From Capsaspora owczarzaki ATCC 30864 (Eukaryota > Opisthokonta > Filasterea): a stretch of 64,000 nucleotides of DNA. The notes below the pieces were generated by a model, which had not been told where the DNA came from, searched no databases, and worked only from the letters and a program-made list of their open reading frames with translations. Both the position numbers and the translations under genes were made by a program. The stretch lies in contig NW_011887292.1 in the NCBI RefSeq assembly GCF_000151315.2, forward strand, positions 661,534 through 725,533, written 5' to 3'. This document shows, piece after piece, positions 47,082 to 56,682 of this stretch; within the stretch, counting starts at the first letter, position 1; each line of letters starts with the position of its first letter.

Positions 47082-49133
47082 TTAGTACATCGGACGCTGC
47101 TGCAGCTCGTTCAACTTCATGTACTTGATGTTGTCGGGCTTTTGTTCGCTGCGAGTGGGCATGAACACGGCGCGCTCGGCACGGCGCCTGGCCATCATGC
47201 TCTGGGCGAACATTACCAGGCCAAAGAGAACAAACAGGCCGGCGGTTCCAATCATCGAGTACCGCACCACTTTCGACTTGAACAGCGAAGAGAGGCACCA
47301 TTGGTTGTCCATCGCCTGCTGGCACTCTTCGAGCGTCTTGTACTCGAATGGATTGCTGCAGTCGATCTTGCTCGAGACGTAGCAGCGGCCAGACGGGTCG
47401 CTCGCATAGCCAGTGTAGACGGTGGCGCACGCGTCTGGTGGGTTTTCAGTCTCGACCGTCATTGACTGCAGAGTCATCGGCGCGTTGGTCTCCCACGCAC
47501 GGTGGCGCACAACGAGCACCAAGACAAAGCTCTGCGAGGCATCGGGCGGGCAGTCGGCTGGGTCGGAGGACGCGGGCATCGGCTGGCCCTTGGAACAGGC
47601 ATGCGAAGGCGCGACAAGCACGCGGAAACGGTAAATGCGGCCAGCGACCATCTGCATGGTAGCACTGAGCACGGAGATCTGCACGAGCGGCTCATCTCGG
47701 TTCATGCGTTCGTTGACAGTCGCCAAGCCGAACGCCAGCGCCATCTGAGCATTCGGGTTCGCGGACACGTCCGGAATGGTCACTTGCCCGCCAAGGAGGG
47801 GCGGCGGAGAGTCAGTGTCGGTTGGGGTCGTTTCTGGCGGCGAGTCAGGCTTGGGCGGCAGACCAGCGCCAACGTTGTCCTCGACCGTGGTGCCAAGGTC
47901 GTCCGCGCGAACCGAGTGCCATCGGAGGACCATGTCGGGTGCATTCCAGTTGCCCGGCGACTCTCCACCCTGCGGGTCGGCGTACTGTCCTTCCATAATG
48001 AGGGCAAACTTGTGGAACGGCTGCCACAGAGGGCCGTTGGAGTTGGGACCGCAGTCCATACCAACGACCAAAACGAGTCGCATGAAAATCGAATTTGAAT
48101 TGCTTGGCATCTGCGTGGCGCCGCGCACAGAGGTCACAAACCGCTTGCACTTAGTGATTTCTTGCGAGGCAAGCACCGTCGTATCAATGCTGCGAATGGC
48201 GTCCATAACGAGCGGATCGTCTAGAGGCGTGGACGGCAAGGCGTCTTCAAACGTTCCGACTGGCGCCACGCGAAAGGTTTTTGGGACAAATCCCGGAAGG
48301 GTCGAAACGGGCACCTCGAGATCCACCGACGACACTTGAGGCTCGGCGTTGGCAGAAGGCAGAGGAACAAACACTTGAGCGTTCACGGCAAACACGCGAT
48401 CGTACGGAACGGTGCAGTCCAAGTCGTCAAACACGGAAGACGCCGCGTCCTTTCGACAGTCGGTCGACATGCCGGCCAGGAAGCGCATTATGTACCTTTT
48501 GCCAGCGACAACCTGCTTCTGCACCGAAAGCAAGTCGAGAAGGACGATGCGGTTGATGGAGTTGCTCGGCTCGTTGAGGCGATCGAGCACGGCTTGGACG
48601 GCAAGCACAAGGGAGGGATCTTCCTGGAGCGAGTTCACAGAGTTGTCGACAGGCGTAAAGCTTCCGGGCCTCGGCACGGGCACGGGCACGGGCTCAGGCG
48701 CAGGCTCAGGCGCAGGCACGGGCACCGCGACGGTGGTTTCGGAAATGTCAAACTGGAGGATTTTGTACGCTGGCGTGGCCCAAGCCTGCCACAGCACCTG
48801 GACGACAAGATCAAACGTCCTAGTGGCGTCGTCTTTGGCGTTCAGTTGCAGGGTGATGGTGTACTTGATGCCTGACACGACCTGAGAAGTGGCCGAAACA
48901 ATTTTGGCCAATGCGAGCTCGGCCCCGAGCTCGTCGCCCTTCTCCAGGTTGGCATAGTCGGTCGCAAAATTAACCGCCTGCAGCAGTTGGGGGTCGTTCA
49001 GATCTGTGATTTCGCTGGGTGCTCCCACTGGCGCGCGTCGGCCATCTGCACGCATCGGGCGAGCCGGATCCATGACTGCGGCAAGTGCGCCAATTCCCAG
49101 CGTCGCAATGACGAGGACGATGGCGAGCTTCAT
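47082..49133 (-). CDS. Type I membrane protein with about four tandem cystatin-like domains
   Basis: Single exon, 683 residues. Residues 1-19 (MKLAIVLVIATLGIGALAA) are a signal peptide. Repeats of a ~110-residue unit follow. Unit 1 has LQAVNFATDYANLEKGDEL, then QVVSGIKYTITLQL (about 84-97); unit 2 has LAVQAVLDRLNEPSN then QVVAGKRYIMRF (about 206); unit 4 has MALAFGLATVNERMNRDEP then QMVAGRIYRFRV (about 493). The helix followed by a QxVxG loop and a beta-strand is the cystatin plan; QxVxG is the loop that enters papain-like proteases. Unit 3 (IRSIDTTVLASQEITKCKRFVTSV) keeps the pattern but not QxVxG. Pro-rich linkers separate units. A Cys-rich stretch precedes one membrane helix (about 623-643), then RRRAERAV and a short tail ending RPMY. 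Cystatin assignment is by motif only; function as inhibitor or lectin-like receptor is inference. Confidence 0.75.
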   Translation of the reverse strand: MKLAIVLVIATLGIGALAAVMDPARPMRADGRRAPVGAPSEITDLNDPQLLQAVNFATDYANLEKGDELGAELALAKIVSATSQVVSGIKYTITLQLNAKDDATRTFDLVVQVLWQAWATPAYKILQFDISETTVAVPVPAPEPAPEPVPVPVPRPGSFTPVDNSVNSLQEDPSLVLAVQAVLDRLNEPSNSINRIVLLDLLSVQKQVVAGKRYIMRFLAGMSTDCRKDAASSVFDDLDCTVPYDRVFAVNAQVFVPLPSANAEPQVSSVDLEVPVSTLPGFVPKTFRVAPVGTFEDALPSTPLDDPLVMDAIRSIDTTVLASQEITKCKRFVTSVRGATQMPSNSNSIFMRLVLVVGMDCGPNSNGPLWQPFHKFALIMEGQYADPQGGESPGNWNAPDMVLRWHSVRADDLGTTVEDNVGAGLPPKPDSPPETTPTDTDSPPPLLGGQVTIPDVSANPNAQMALAFGLATVNERMNRDEPLVQISVLSATMQMVAGRIYRFRVLVAPSHACSKGQPMPASSDPADCPPDASQSFVLVLVVRHRAWETNAPMTLQSMTVETENPPDACATVYTGYASDPSGRCYVSSKIDCSNPFEYKTLEECQQAMDNQWCLSSLFKSKVVRYSMIGTAGLFVLFGLVMFAQSMMARRRAERAVFMPTRSEQKPDNIKYMKLNELQQRPMY

Positions 49134-49850
49134 GCTTGAGTTTTTTATGGTTTGGTTTGATGATAATCAAAGGTCTTTTGAGAATGTTGAGCTCTGTTGA
49201 AATGCAATACAATACAAAAAAGCGAACACGTCAGGATTCGCCAACTCAGCCACGAGAATGAGCGTTGGACGAGCAGCATTCAACGAGGCCCGCCAAGCAA
49301 GTCCTTAGTATTCAGAGTGATGAGCAATACGCTTTTTCTACTCAAAATGAACTGTACGGAACGAACGAGTCCGAGCATCAAGCATCGGAGAGAGAATGGC
49401 GAAATTTGGAGAAGAGCGCCGTGAACCAAACATTCTCATAACCAGGAAGTGATTGGGGACCAGAACACACACGCAAGGCACGAATGTTGACATAAAAGAC
49501 ATGCAAAGTGTGACCGAGGCTGTTGCGCCTCGTCGTGAGGCGAAGTGAAAGCCACAGAACAGCGCACAAAGCGGAAGGAAGGAAACGCAATAGCGCAATA
49601 CAGCGTCATCTTTTTTTTTTTTTTTTTTTTTTTCGGAAGATGCGTTATGATGTACCTGTTGCGTCGTCAAAACCAGAATAATGGAGAGTGATTCCAAAAG
49701 CAAATGCAATGGTCAAATGCAGAAAACCATCAACTGAAATCAAAAGTAAAAAAGTGCTCAAAGAGCTTTTGGAGCTTCTTCATTATTCGGCTTTGTGACT
49801 TTCAACCTACAGTAAATTTGGATAAGTCTCGTTTATTGTGCTGGACTCTT
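49134..49850. other. Intergenic region
   Basis: 717 bp between the cystatin-like gene start and the DapF stop, both on the minus strand. It has a 23-base T-run at 49611-49633. No coding signal. Confidence 0.5.
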
Positions 49851-50999
49851 TTATGCAGGAGCCGTGAGGGCACTTTGAGAAGGTGGCGAGTACACACCGA
49901 CAAAGACAACCCGCGAAGGTCCGGCGAGAACCATGGTGCCTTGAGCGCTGATTCCAACCTGCAGAGTGCCTCCTGGCATTTGGACGCTGAAAACGGATTG
50001 GTTGGCCGCATTGTCGGCTGCTGTGGCAGCAGGAGCAACCAACACGCCGGTCCGCTGAGCTGCGGCAATCACGGCACACGCCGCCGATCCGCAAGCAAGG
50101 GTTTCGCCAGCCCCGCGCTCCCAAACCTTGGCAAGAATGCGGCGCGATGCCTCTGCGTTGCTGCCGGTCGTAGCTGCTGGTCCGATTGCTGCGAATGTGA
50201 CGTTGACGCCCTGGGGAAACAGCGCGTTGGTTTCAAGTTTGGATCCGACGGCGCGCACGTCAATCTGATTCAGCTGCTCCTCCGAGGGCAACAAGAATAC
50301 AAGGTGCGGGTTGCCCATTCCAACAGCGACGCCGCGTGCGAGCAGTGAGGCAACGTCCTTGGGAGCGTCGGCAAGTCCGAGATCGGTCACTGCATCCAAT
50401 GCAGAGCCTCGTTGAACGTCGCGCGAAAGCGGAATCCGAGTCCACTCAAACTCGGGCAGACCCATGTCCACGAATACATTGACATTCTGGAATGGGTCTT
50501 GCGCAATGGTCGTAGACGGAATGGTCTTTGACGGAGTGCTGCGATCCAGCGCTCGCCAGCATCGCAGCGTTCGTGAAGCCGTGATGACTACGACGACCTG
50601 CTCCCCTGCAGCGAGGACTTGCTCGCGCCGAGCGTCGTCCTCCAGCTCGCGATCCATCCACAGCTGTGCGACGCAGCGTGTTGCATTCCCGCACGCCAGG
50701 GCCTCGGATCCGTCGCTATTGTAAATCTGCATCGAGACGGCCGCGACGGGCGCACCACTGCGAGCGTCCATCTGCACTGGCTGCGCGGCAATGACGAGCA
50801 GCTGGTCGCATCCAATGCCATTGCGGCGATCGCACATGGCGCGAATGTCTGTCTTGTCGAGCATTGCCTGGCCCGATCCGCTCGCCGTTGTGGCTGTGAC
50901 TCCAAATCCCGTCGATGCGGTTTCCAGCGACTCGAGGTCACTCGCCTCGAGCACAACGAAATCGTTGCCACAGCCAGTCATCTTGACGAACGGCCTCAT
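49851..50999 (-). CDS. dapF: Diaminopimelate epimerase
   Basis: Converts LL- to meso-diaminopimelate in the bacterial/plant lysine pathway by a two-cysteine PLP-independent mechanism. Single exon, 382 residues (bacterial ~275). Signatures: FVKMTGCGNDFVVLE at the N-terminus, DRRNGIGCDQLLVI, IYNSDGSEALACGNATRC with catalytic Cys at about 103, GMGNPHLVF, and ERGAGETLACGSAACA with the second catalytic Cys at about 303. Both acid/base Cys are present, so it is probably active. Extra Ser/Thr/Ala-rich segments at about 24-48 and 128-155 account for the added length. Animals and most fungi lack this pathway; in eukaryotes it is typical of plants, algae and oomycetes. Absence of introns and the bacterial-type family suggest horizontal transfer, but other genes here are also intronless. 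No presequence for a plastid. Confidence 0.9.
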   Translation of the reverse strand: MRPFVKMTGCGNDFVVLEASDLESLETASTGFGVTATTASGSGQAMLDKTDIRAMCDRRNGIGCDQLLVIAAQPVQMDARSGAPVAAVSMQIYNSDGSEALACGNATRCVAQLWMDRELEDDARREQVLAAGEQVVVVITASRTLRCWRALDRSTPSKTIPSTTIAQDPFQNVNVFVDMGLPEFEWTRIPLSRDVQRGSALDAVTDLGLADAPKDVASLLARGVAVGMGNPHLVFLLPSEEQLNQIDVRAVGSKLETNALFPQGVNVTFAAIGPAATTGSNAEASRRILAKVWERGAGETLACGSAACAVIAAAQRTGVLVAPAATAADNAANQSVFSVQMPGGTLQVGISAQGTMVLAGPSRVVFVGVYSPPSQSALTAPA

Positions 51000-51271
51000 G
51001 GTGTTGTAGGGGAGGGGAAGGGTTTTGTGCCTGAGTTGTGCCTGCTGAAGGGGTCAAAATGAATGAAATGACTGAAACTGAGCGAATGAAAAGCGCAAGT
51101 AAACGACAGTACATTGACCACAAGTATCAACAGCTGCAATAAACACAACAAGAAAACAAAGAACGACAATAGCACGACAATCAGGCGAATCTCCAAGGAA
51201 TCGATTGCAGACACACACCCCGGCAAAAGCAATGTCCAGCTTGCTTTTGCGACAAGACATGGCGTCGAGAA
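51000..51271. other. Short intergenic region, DapF promoter side / PACSIN 3' side
   Basis: 272 bp between two genes on the same strand. Nothing beyond low-complexity sequence. Confidence 0.4.
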
Positions 51272-52704
51272 TTAGATGGCTTGCACATAACTGGCGGGGT
51301 ACAGGCCCGTCCGGCCGTTGACTGTTCCACGGCACCATCTGGTTGGAAACAAACAAGCACCCTCATCAAAGTGAACGAGCAAGAAACAAAAACCTGACAA
51401 CAACAACAAGACAGCGCAGCAAAGATTCACTCACCCTTGATCATCTTCGCCTTCAAGCTGCGTAATAGTGTCGCCCTCGCTGAAGGAAATCTCTTCGCGG
51501 TCCGAGGCCACATAGTCGTAGAGAGCGCGCACCTTGACGGAAGAATCGCCCCAATCCTCGTCGAATGTGCCGGCGGCGGGCGGCAAGGTCCGGGCTTGCG
51601 GAGAGGCGCGCGTCGTTGTCGGAGATGCCGACATTTGCGAAGAGTGCGAGTTTTGTCGTGTTACTTGCGATGGAGGAACGTCCAAGTCGTCGGGCGTGTT
51701 TGGTGTCCACTCCTCAAACTCGGGCCAGTGGTAGTCCATGTCTGCACCCTTGAGCTGGGAGAAGGAGTGGAGATCTTCATTTGAGTCAATGCCGTTCAGA
51801 ATGCTGTTCAAGGCGGTGGAGGTTGCCGAAATGCTGTGTGCGCAAAGTGTTCAAAAAAAAAAAACCGAACCAAAAAGTGGAGGCATGGAATGAGCAAAAG
51901 ACACCCTGCAACCAAGCAAAAGCTCCTTGCAACCTCAACGCGCGTTACATACCCTGCGTTGTTGGAAACGTCAACAATGCGTTGATAGTCAAGAAGCGTT
52001 CGTTTGAAAAATTCAATGCGAAGCCCTTCAAATTCTTGCCAGCGCTCAAAGACCTCCTTCATGTCGCGAATGTAGTTGGGTCGGTATTCGGTAATGATAC
52101 GCAGGTATTCCTCGTACTTTTGTCGCAGCACGTCCGCCTCTTGCGCGGCCTTGCTGGCCTTCTCGGCCATCTTGGAGCACTCTTCGGCAGAGCATTGGTT
52201 GTTGCCCTCCGCCTCTGTCGCGCGCTTTTGCAGCACATGAGCCGTCTTGGCCGCAGAGTGATAGAGCTTCCGGTACTTGTCGACCTTGTGCTTGTGCTTG
52301 ATCCACGGCTTCTGGGCCTTCTCAAAGCCGTCCTCGGCCAGCTTGGTTTCCTTGAAGTGGATGATGGACTTGTGGAAGTTCTCGCTCTTCCACTTGTCGA
52401 CCGCCGAGTTGACAGCGCTCTGCAGGTCGCGAATGATGGCCAGGTGCGCCTCGGCCTTGCCGTACGCCTCCGTAAAGAGGCCGCCCCAGCCGGTCTTGAG
52501 CGTGCCAAACTCCATCGACTTTTCAGACGCGATTTGGCCCTCCCACTTCTTGGCCCAGCTTTGCAGCGACTTGGCATACGCCTTTTCGAGGTTTTCGCGC
52601 TCGTCCACGCACGCGACCAGTTCGTCGCACAGCTTTGGAGCGTTGGAGACGCGCTCGACGACGCGCTTGTACTGCTCGACTTCCCAGAACGATTCGTCGC
52701 CCAT
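51272..52704 (-). CDS. PACSIN: PACSIN/syndapin, F-BAR and SH3 protein
   Basis: PACSINs bend membranes with an F-BAR dimer and recruit dynamin and N-WASP by SH3 during endocytosis. Three exons: 52704-51953, 51833-51435 and 51338-51272, in phase, 405 residues. The F-BAR (residues 1-~265) matches PACSIN: SFWEVEQYKRVVERV, DERENLEKAYAKSLQSWAKKW, TLKTGWGGLFTEAYGKAEAH, HKSIIHFKETKLAEDGFEKAQK and YLRIITEYRPNYIRDMKEVF. A linker has a PEFEEWTPNTPDD acidic stretch and Ser/Thr/Pro-rich part; no clear NPF. The SH3 (about 350-405) has VRALYDYVASDREEISF, EGDDQGWCRGTVNG and GLYPASYVQAI, with the ALYDY and SxY ligand-pocket residues. The short last exon encodes the end of the SH3. Confidence 0.93.
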
Positions 52705-53965
52705 GTTGTGCTCTTTGGCTGTGGGTTGTGAAAGACTTGACTAGGGGAAAATGCCGAGATCAAACCAAACCAAGCGAAACAGGCAAGGTCAGTCAAACCA
52801 GAACGCTGGTGCATCAGGCTGAGCAAACAGGGAGAGTCGAGAAGCACAAATCCAGCGGCAATAACCAGAGAGGGCAAGTCAAACCGACACCCACACACAC
52901 ACCCACACACACACCCTTTCTGTAAGCTCGGATGTGCGTGAGCGGCACAAAATCCCAAAAACCGCCTTCAACCGTGATTTACAAACGCAGACACCAATGG
53001 TACTCCACTTCACTTGACTCCACTTCACGTATCTCTCTCCCCACCCCACACCCCCAAACTCTGATACTCTGATAGCAAGTGTTTGGTCATCGTCGCTTTT
53101 TCCCCGTTTCCCGAGGTTTTTGGTGTGTTGTGGCAAAAAAACAAGCATTGAGCCGATTTCCATTGTTTTTTTTCCCCTATTTTTTTTTGTTAATATTAAA
53201 AAAAAAAAAGGAAAAGCGATTGAACAAAAGAAAACAAAAGCTCGGCAGCCGAGATTGCGCGAACACGAGCGAATCAGCCAAATGGTCAGCAGATGTGATG
53301 CTGTGGTCGATGGCGGACCGTGCGTGCGGCTGTTTGTGGAAGGGTGCCCAAGCGGCCAAAAAAAAAAAAAAAAAAAAAAAAACCACCGTTCTCGTCACTC
53401 TGGCTTTTCTTTTGGGCTCCAATCGCTGCTCGTCCTCAACTGCGCGGATTGCAACCGTGATGAATGAATAGGTTGGCTGGTGGCGCAGGTCGGATGCAAA
53501 GCACCGGCGCGAAGGGCAGACAGCAGCGCCGCAAACATGCACAAAGCGCTTTCAAAGTGGAAAATCCAAAAAAAAAAAAAAAACACCAAACAACAACCTA
53601 CCCGAAAAAACAATAAAAAAAAAAATGAATGAACTGAACTGAACTTGAAGCTGCAAATCTCCTTTGGTTGGGGGTCCGGAGCAGTCTGCCGGGGCGATCG
53701 TCAGCTCGGTTGGTCGATTCTGCTTTATTGAGGCAATGCAGCAAGGAGAGTCCGAGCCTCAATCGATGCAGACACTAGAATTTCAAACTGTCCACTTTTT
53801 CCCGAAAAGCTTCATGTGTGGCACACATACGTCTAAGCAGAATGCAAAAATACGGTAATCCTTCAAACACAACAATCAACACTCTATTGTCGCTGTTTGG
53901 AGGGTTGTTCACAAGGGGAGGAAAAAAAAAACGGCAATCAATCAAAAACAAAAAAACCAACCACT
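52705..53965. other. Intergenic region between PACSIN start and ARL1 stop
   Basis: 1.26 kb on the promoter side of PACSIN. It holds a CCCACACA repeat at 52888-52914, A-runs at 53200-53212, 53359-53382 and 53570-53583, and no supportable gene. Confidence 0.5.
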
Positions 53966-55562
53966 CTATTGTCGTGTCTTGAGATTGTTCACAAGCCAGT
54001 CCATGGCTTCTTCAAGACCTTCGCCCTTCACGGCCGATGTCTTGAAAATTGAATATGTGCGGTTTTTGAGCGCAGACAATCCGAGCGCCTCCGACACCTG
54101 TGCCGGTGGGAGCGCGCCAGGCATGTCTTGCTTGTTGGCAAACACCAGCAGCATGGCGTCCTTCAGCTCGTCCTCCTGTGAGCATGGGCATGATGGTGGT
54201 AAGAGGAGTGTCCGGACATGTACGTGACCACGCTTGCCAACAAAGTACAAAAACAAACCATACACACCTCGAGCATGGAAACGAGCTCAGACTTCGACAT
54301 GGACATTCGGTCCCGATCAGAGCTGTCCACAACGTAAATAACGGCGTCCGTGTTTGCGTAGTAGCATCGCCAGTAAGGGCTAGAGAGAGACAGAGCAGAA
54401 GCGTGGGTGACCAAGAAGACAAGTGAGAGACGTTCGTGCTTGTCAATTAGACAAAAGCAAACAACTAAAGTGGACTGCTTACCGGATGCTTGTTTGACCT
54501 GGAGAAAAAACAAATCAAACCGAAAGAGGCCAGACGAAAGAAACGGGAGCGAAAAACAAAAAGTGAAATCAGTCACTGTTCAAGCCCGCAAAACGGTGAT
54601 ACAACAAGCCACCACTTACCTCCGAGATCCCAGACTATCGTGCCCGCGTTCAATTGCGTTCGAGAAGGACGGGTGCAAATGCCAAGAGGATGAGTAACAC
54701 GCCAACAAAACCAGCTGCGACACGCTGCACGACGCCGAAAACGTACCTTGGAATTTCAAATTCTTATATGTGACGGTCTCGACATTGAAGCCAATTGCTG
54801 TAGTGGGCGTATCGAATCAACGTCAGCAAACGCATTGATATCAACAATGCAAGCAGGTCGTAAACAAAAAAAAAAAAAAAAAACTCACTGGGAATTGTTG
54901 TCACAACTTCGCCGACTTGCAATCTGGCCTCGCACAGTACACAACAGTGCTTAGTGAGCTATTTGACTATTTGACCTCATGGTCCCCATCATCGGGTGGT
55001 GGTGGTTACGCACCGGTACAAAATGGTCGTCTTGCCGGCGCCGTCGAGGCCGAGGATCAAAATGCGGACCTCCTTGTCGCTCCACAGCTTGGAGAACAGA
55101 CCAGAGAACCAGTTGCCTGTGCCACAAAGATGAATCATGGTGTGGTGGCGGAATGAGTGTCGAGCTAGGGGAGCAAGGCAGAGAGGCAAATTTGCAGAGA
55201 TCCCCGACTCGGACCGATTCAACCAAGTCCCTCAGTGCACGCAACGACACCCCCCCTTCGGCACGGTGCGACACGATTGCGATTCGAGAGCGATCGCCGC
55301 AGCATCTGCGCGCGGTGGGAGTGGTTGGGTGGCGGGCTGCAGGTCGAGCGAGGCTTCAGCGACAACAGCGACCTCGCCCCTGCCGGTCCGTCCGTCCGTT
55401 CGCCGCCTACTTTGTTCAGCGAGAGCGATGCAAGATGAAGCGAGCAGCCTCGCAATGCAGACACAACGGAACGCGGCGGCCACCCAACACAGCCTGCTTC
55501 TCCATCGGCAGCCACGTCCTCAGTCAAAAATTGAAAAAAAAAAAAAAAAAAACTCTACCCAT
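53966..55562 (-). CDS. ARL1: ADP-ribosylation factor-like GTPase ARL1
   Basis: ARL1 is a trans-Golgi GTPase that recruits GRIP-domain golgins. Eight coding exons: 55562-55559 (ATGG only), 55116-55014, 54923-54889, 54797-54747, 54634-54620 (15 nt), 54498-54483 (16 nt), 54379-54268 and 54175-53966; phases agree, 181 residues, exactly the human length. The first split exon gives MGNWFSGLF with Gly2 for myristoylation; reading from the next ATG (55138) would replace this by MIHLCGTG and lose it. Motifs: GLDGAGKTT (P-loop), TIGFNVETV (switch 1), WDLGGQTSIRPYWRCYY (switch 2, ARL1 wording, coded across three tiny exons), NKQD, and C-terminal [10 protein letters not shown]. The GTPase is complete. 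Divergent from the receptor gene at 56683. Confidence 0.95.
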
Positions 55563-56682
55563 TGTGAAGTTTGTGTTAGAAAAAAAAAAAAAAAAAAGAG
55601 TGGAGTTTGGCGTTCGACAACACGAAGCTTGAGGATCGACATGCCAGCAAATACAGTCGAACCTGCAGCAAATATCGTTTGCTTGTCGGTTCTGAGAGAG
55701 GGGTTGAGAATAGCTCGAGAAACAGCGAGAAAGTGCGCTTTTCATTCGGTCGGATGTTTGGACAGCTCGTTGTGCCTGAGTGCAGGGTGCTTTTCGCCTC
55801 AAACGCACAGCAAAAATTCTCCTTATATGGATTGATTGCTGAACTGCTTGGTAAAGTTAATGCGGCAGTTGCAAGCAAATTGTACTCAATGGGAAACATT
55901 TTAACCCAATGTTCCACTTGCCACAAAGGATGCAAAACGTCATTCACTTTGCGTTACCAAGACACCGTTGTCATAATTCGATAGTACTCAGCCCAGGCAT
56001 TCACCAATTTTAATGCCAGGACTCTGACTCAAGTACTTCCGGCTGGCGAAGGCGCAGCAGGTGGTTGTCAGGCGAATTTCGAGAATTCGATTTGTCTTTG
56101 CGCACTATTGTTTGAATCAACCAACCCGAACCTGCTCAAAACTCGATTTCCGGTCTGGTGTGCCAGAACCGAGAGTCGAGTGCTGGCGCACGTCGCTTGT
56201 GATTGGTGGTTTCGCGAGTTTTGTGGGCATCTACGTTTTATTTTGTTTTTCTTTTGGCGTTGGCACTGCACACTGTGCATCCATCAACTGCCATTACCTT
56301 GGCCAACAGCATTCAAGACCCAGCCCGCCACATCCAAAGTTCAACACCCTGTGACGCGACTCGTGCCGCAATCAATGGTTCCACGCTGCGAAAATTTCAC
56401 GTCGATTTTCATTTTGTTTTGTTTTTGTTTGTATTTTTTTTTTTTTTATGAATGGTGACAGTTGCGACAGTTGCGACACCACTCCACATCACCGTTGAAA
56501 ACAAGACAAATCAAGGATAACGGCAAGACACGGAAATCACGAACGCTTCAACTCCAGCCTCGCATTTGGCATACGTGGACGATGACAAAAGTGTCCATGG
56601 CCAGATTGGTTAACGATTTGTACTTGCTCCAACAGTCCTGTTTTGTTTTGCTCTTTTTTTTTTTTTTTTTTTTCCTTTTTTG
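55563..56682. other. Divergent intergenic region, ARL1 / 7TM receptor
   Basis: 1.1 kb with A-runs near 55578-55596 and T-runs at 56430-56448 and 56651-56673, the last directly before the receptor start. Both strands have open frames of about 120 codons at 55576-55984, but neither resembles a known protein or shows splice support. Confidence 0.45.

Noticed and set aside
55117-55138. ARL1 start at the ATG for MIHLCGTG
   Set aside because: An acceptor lies inside it (CACAG then GCAACTGG), and the upstream ATGG exon gives the family-standard MGNWF N-terminus with Gly2.
55576-55984. About 120-codon open frames on both strands
   Set aside because: Overlapping frames on opposite strands, no homology and poly-Phe/Lys ends from homopolymers; also the ARL1 start exon lies next to it.
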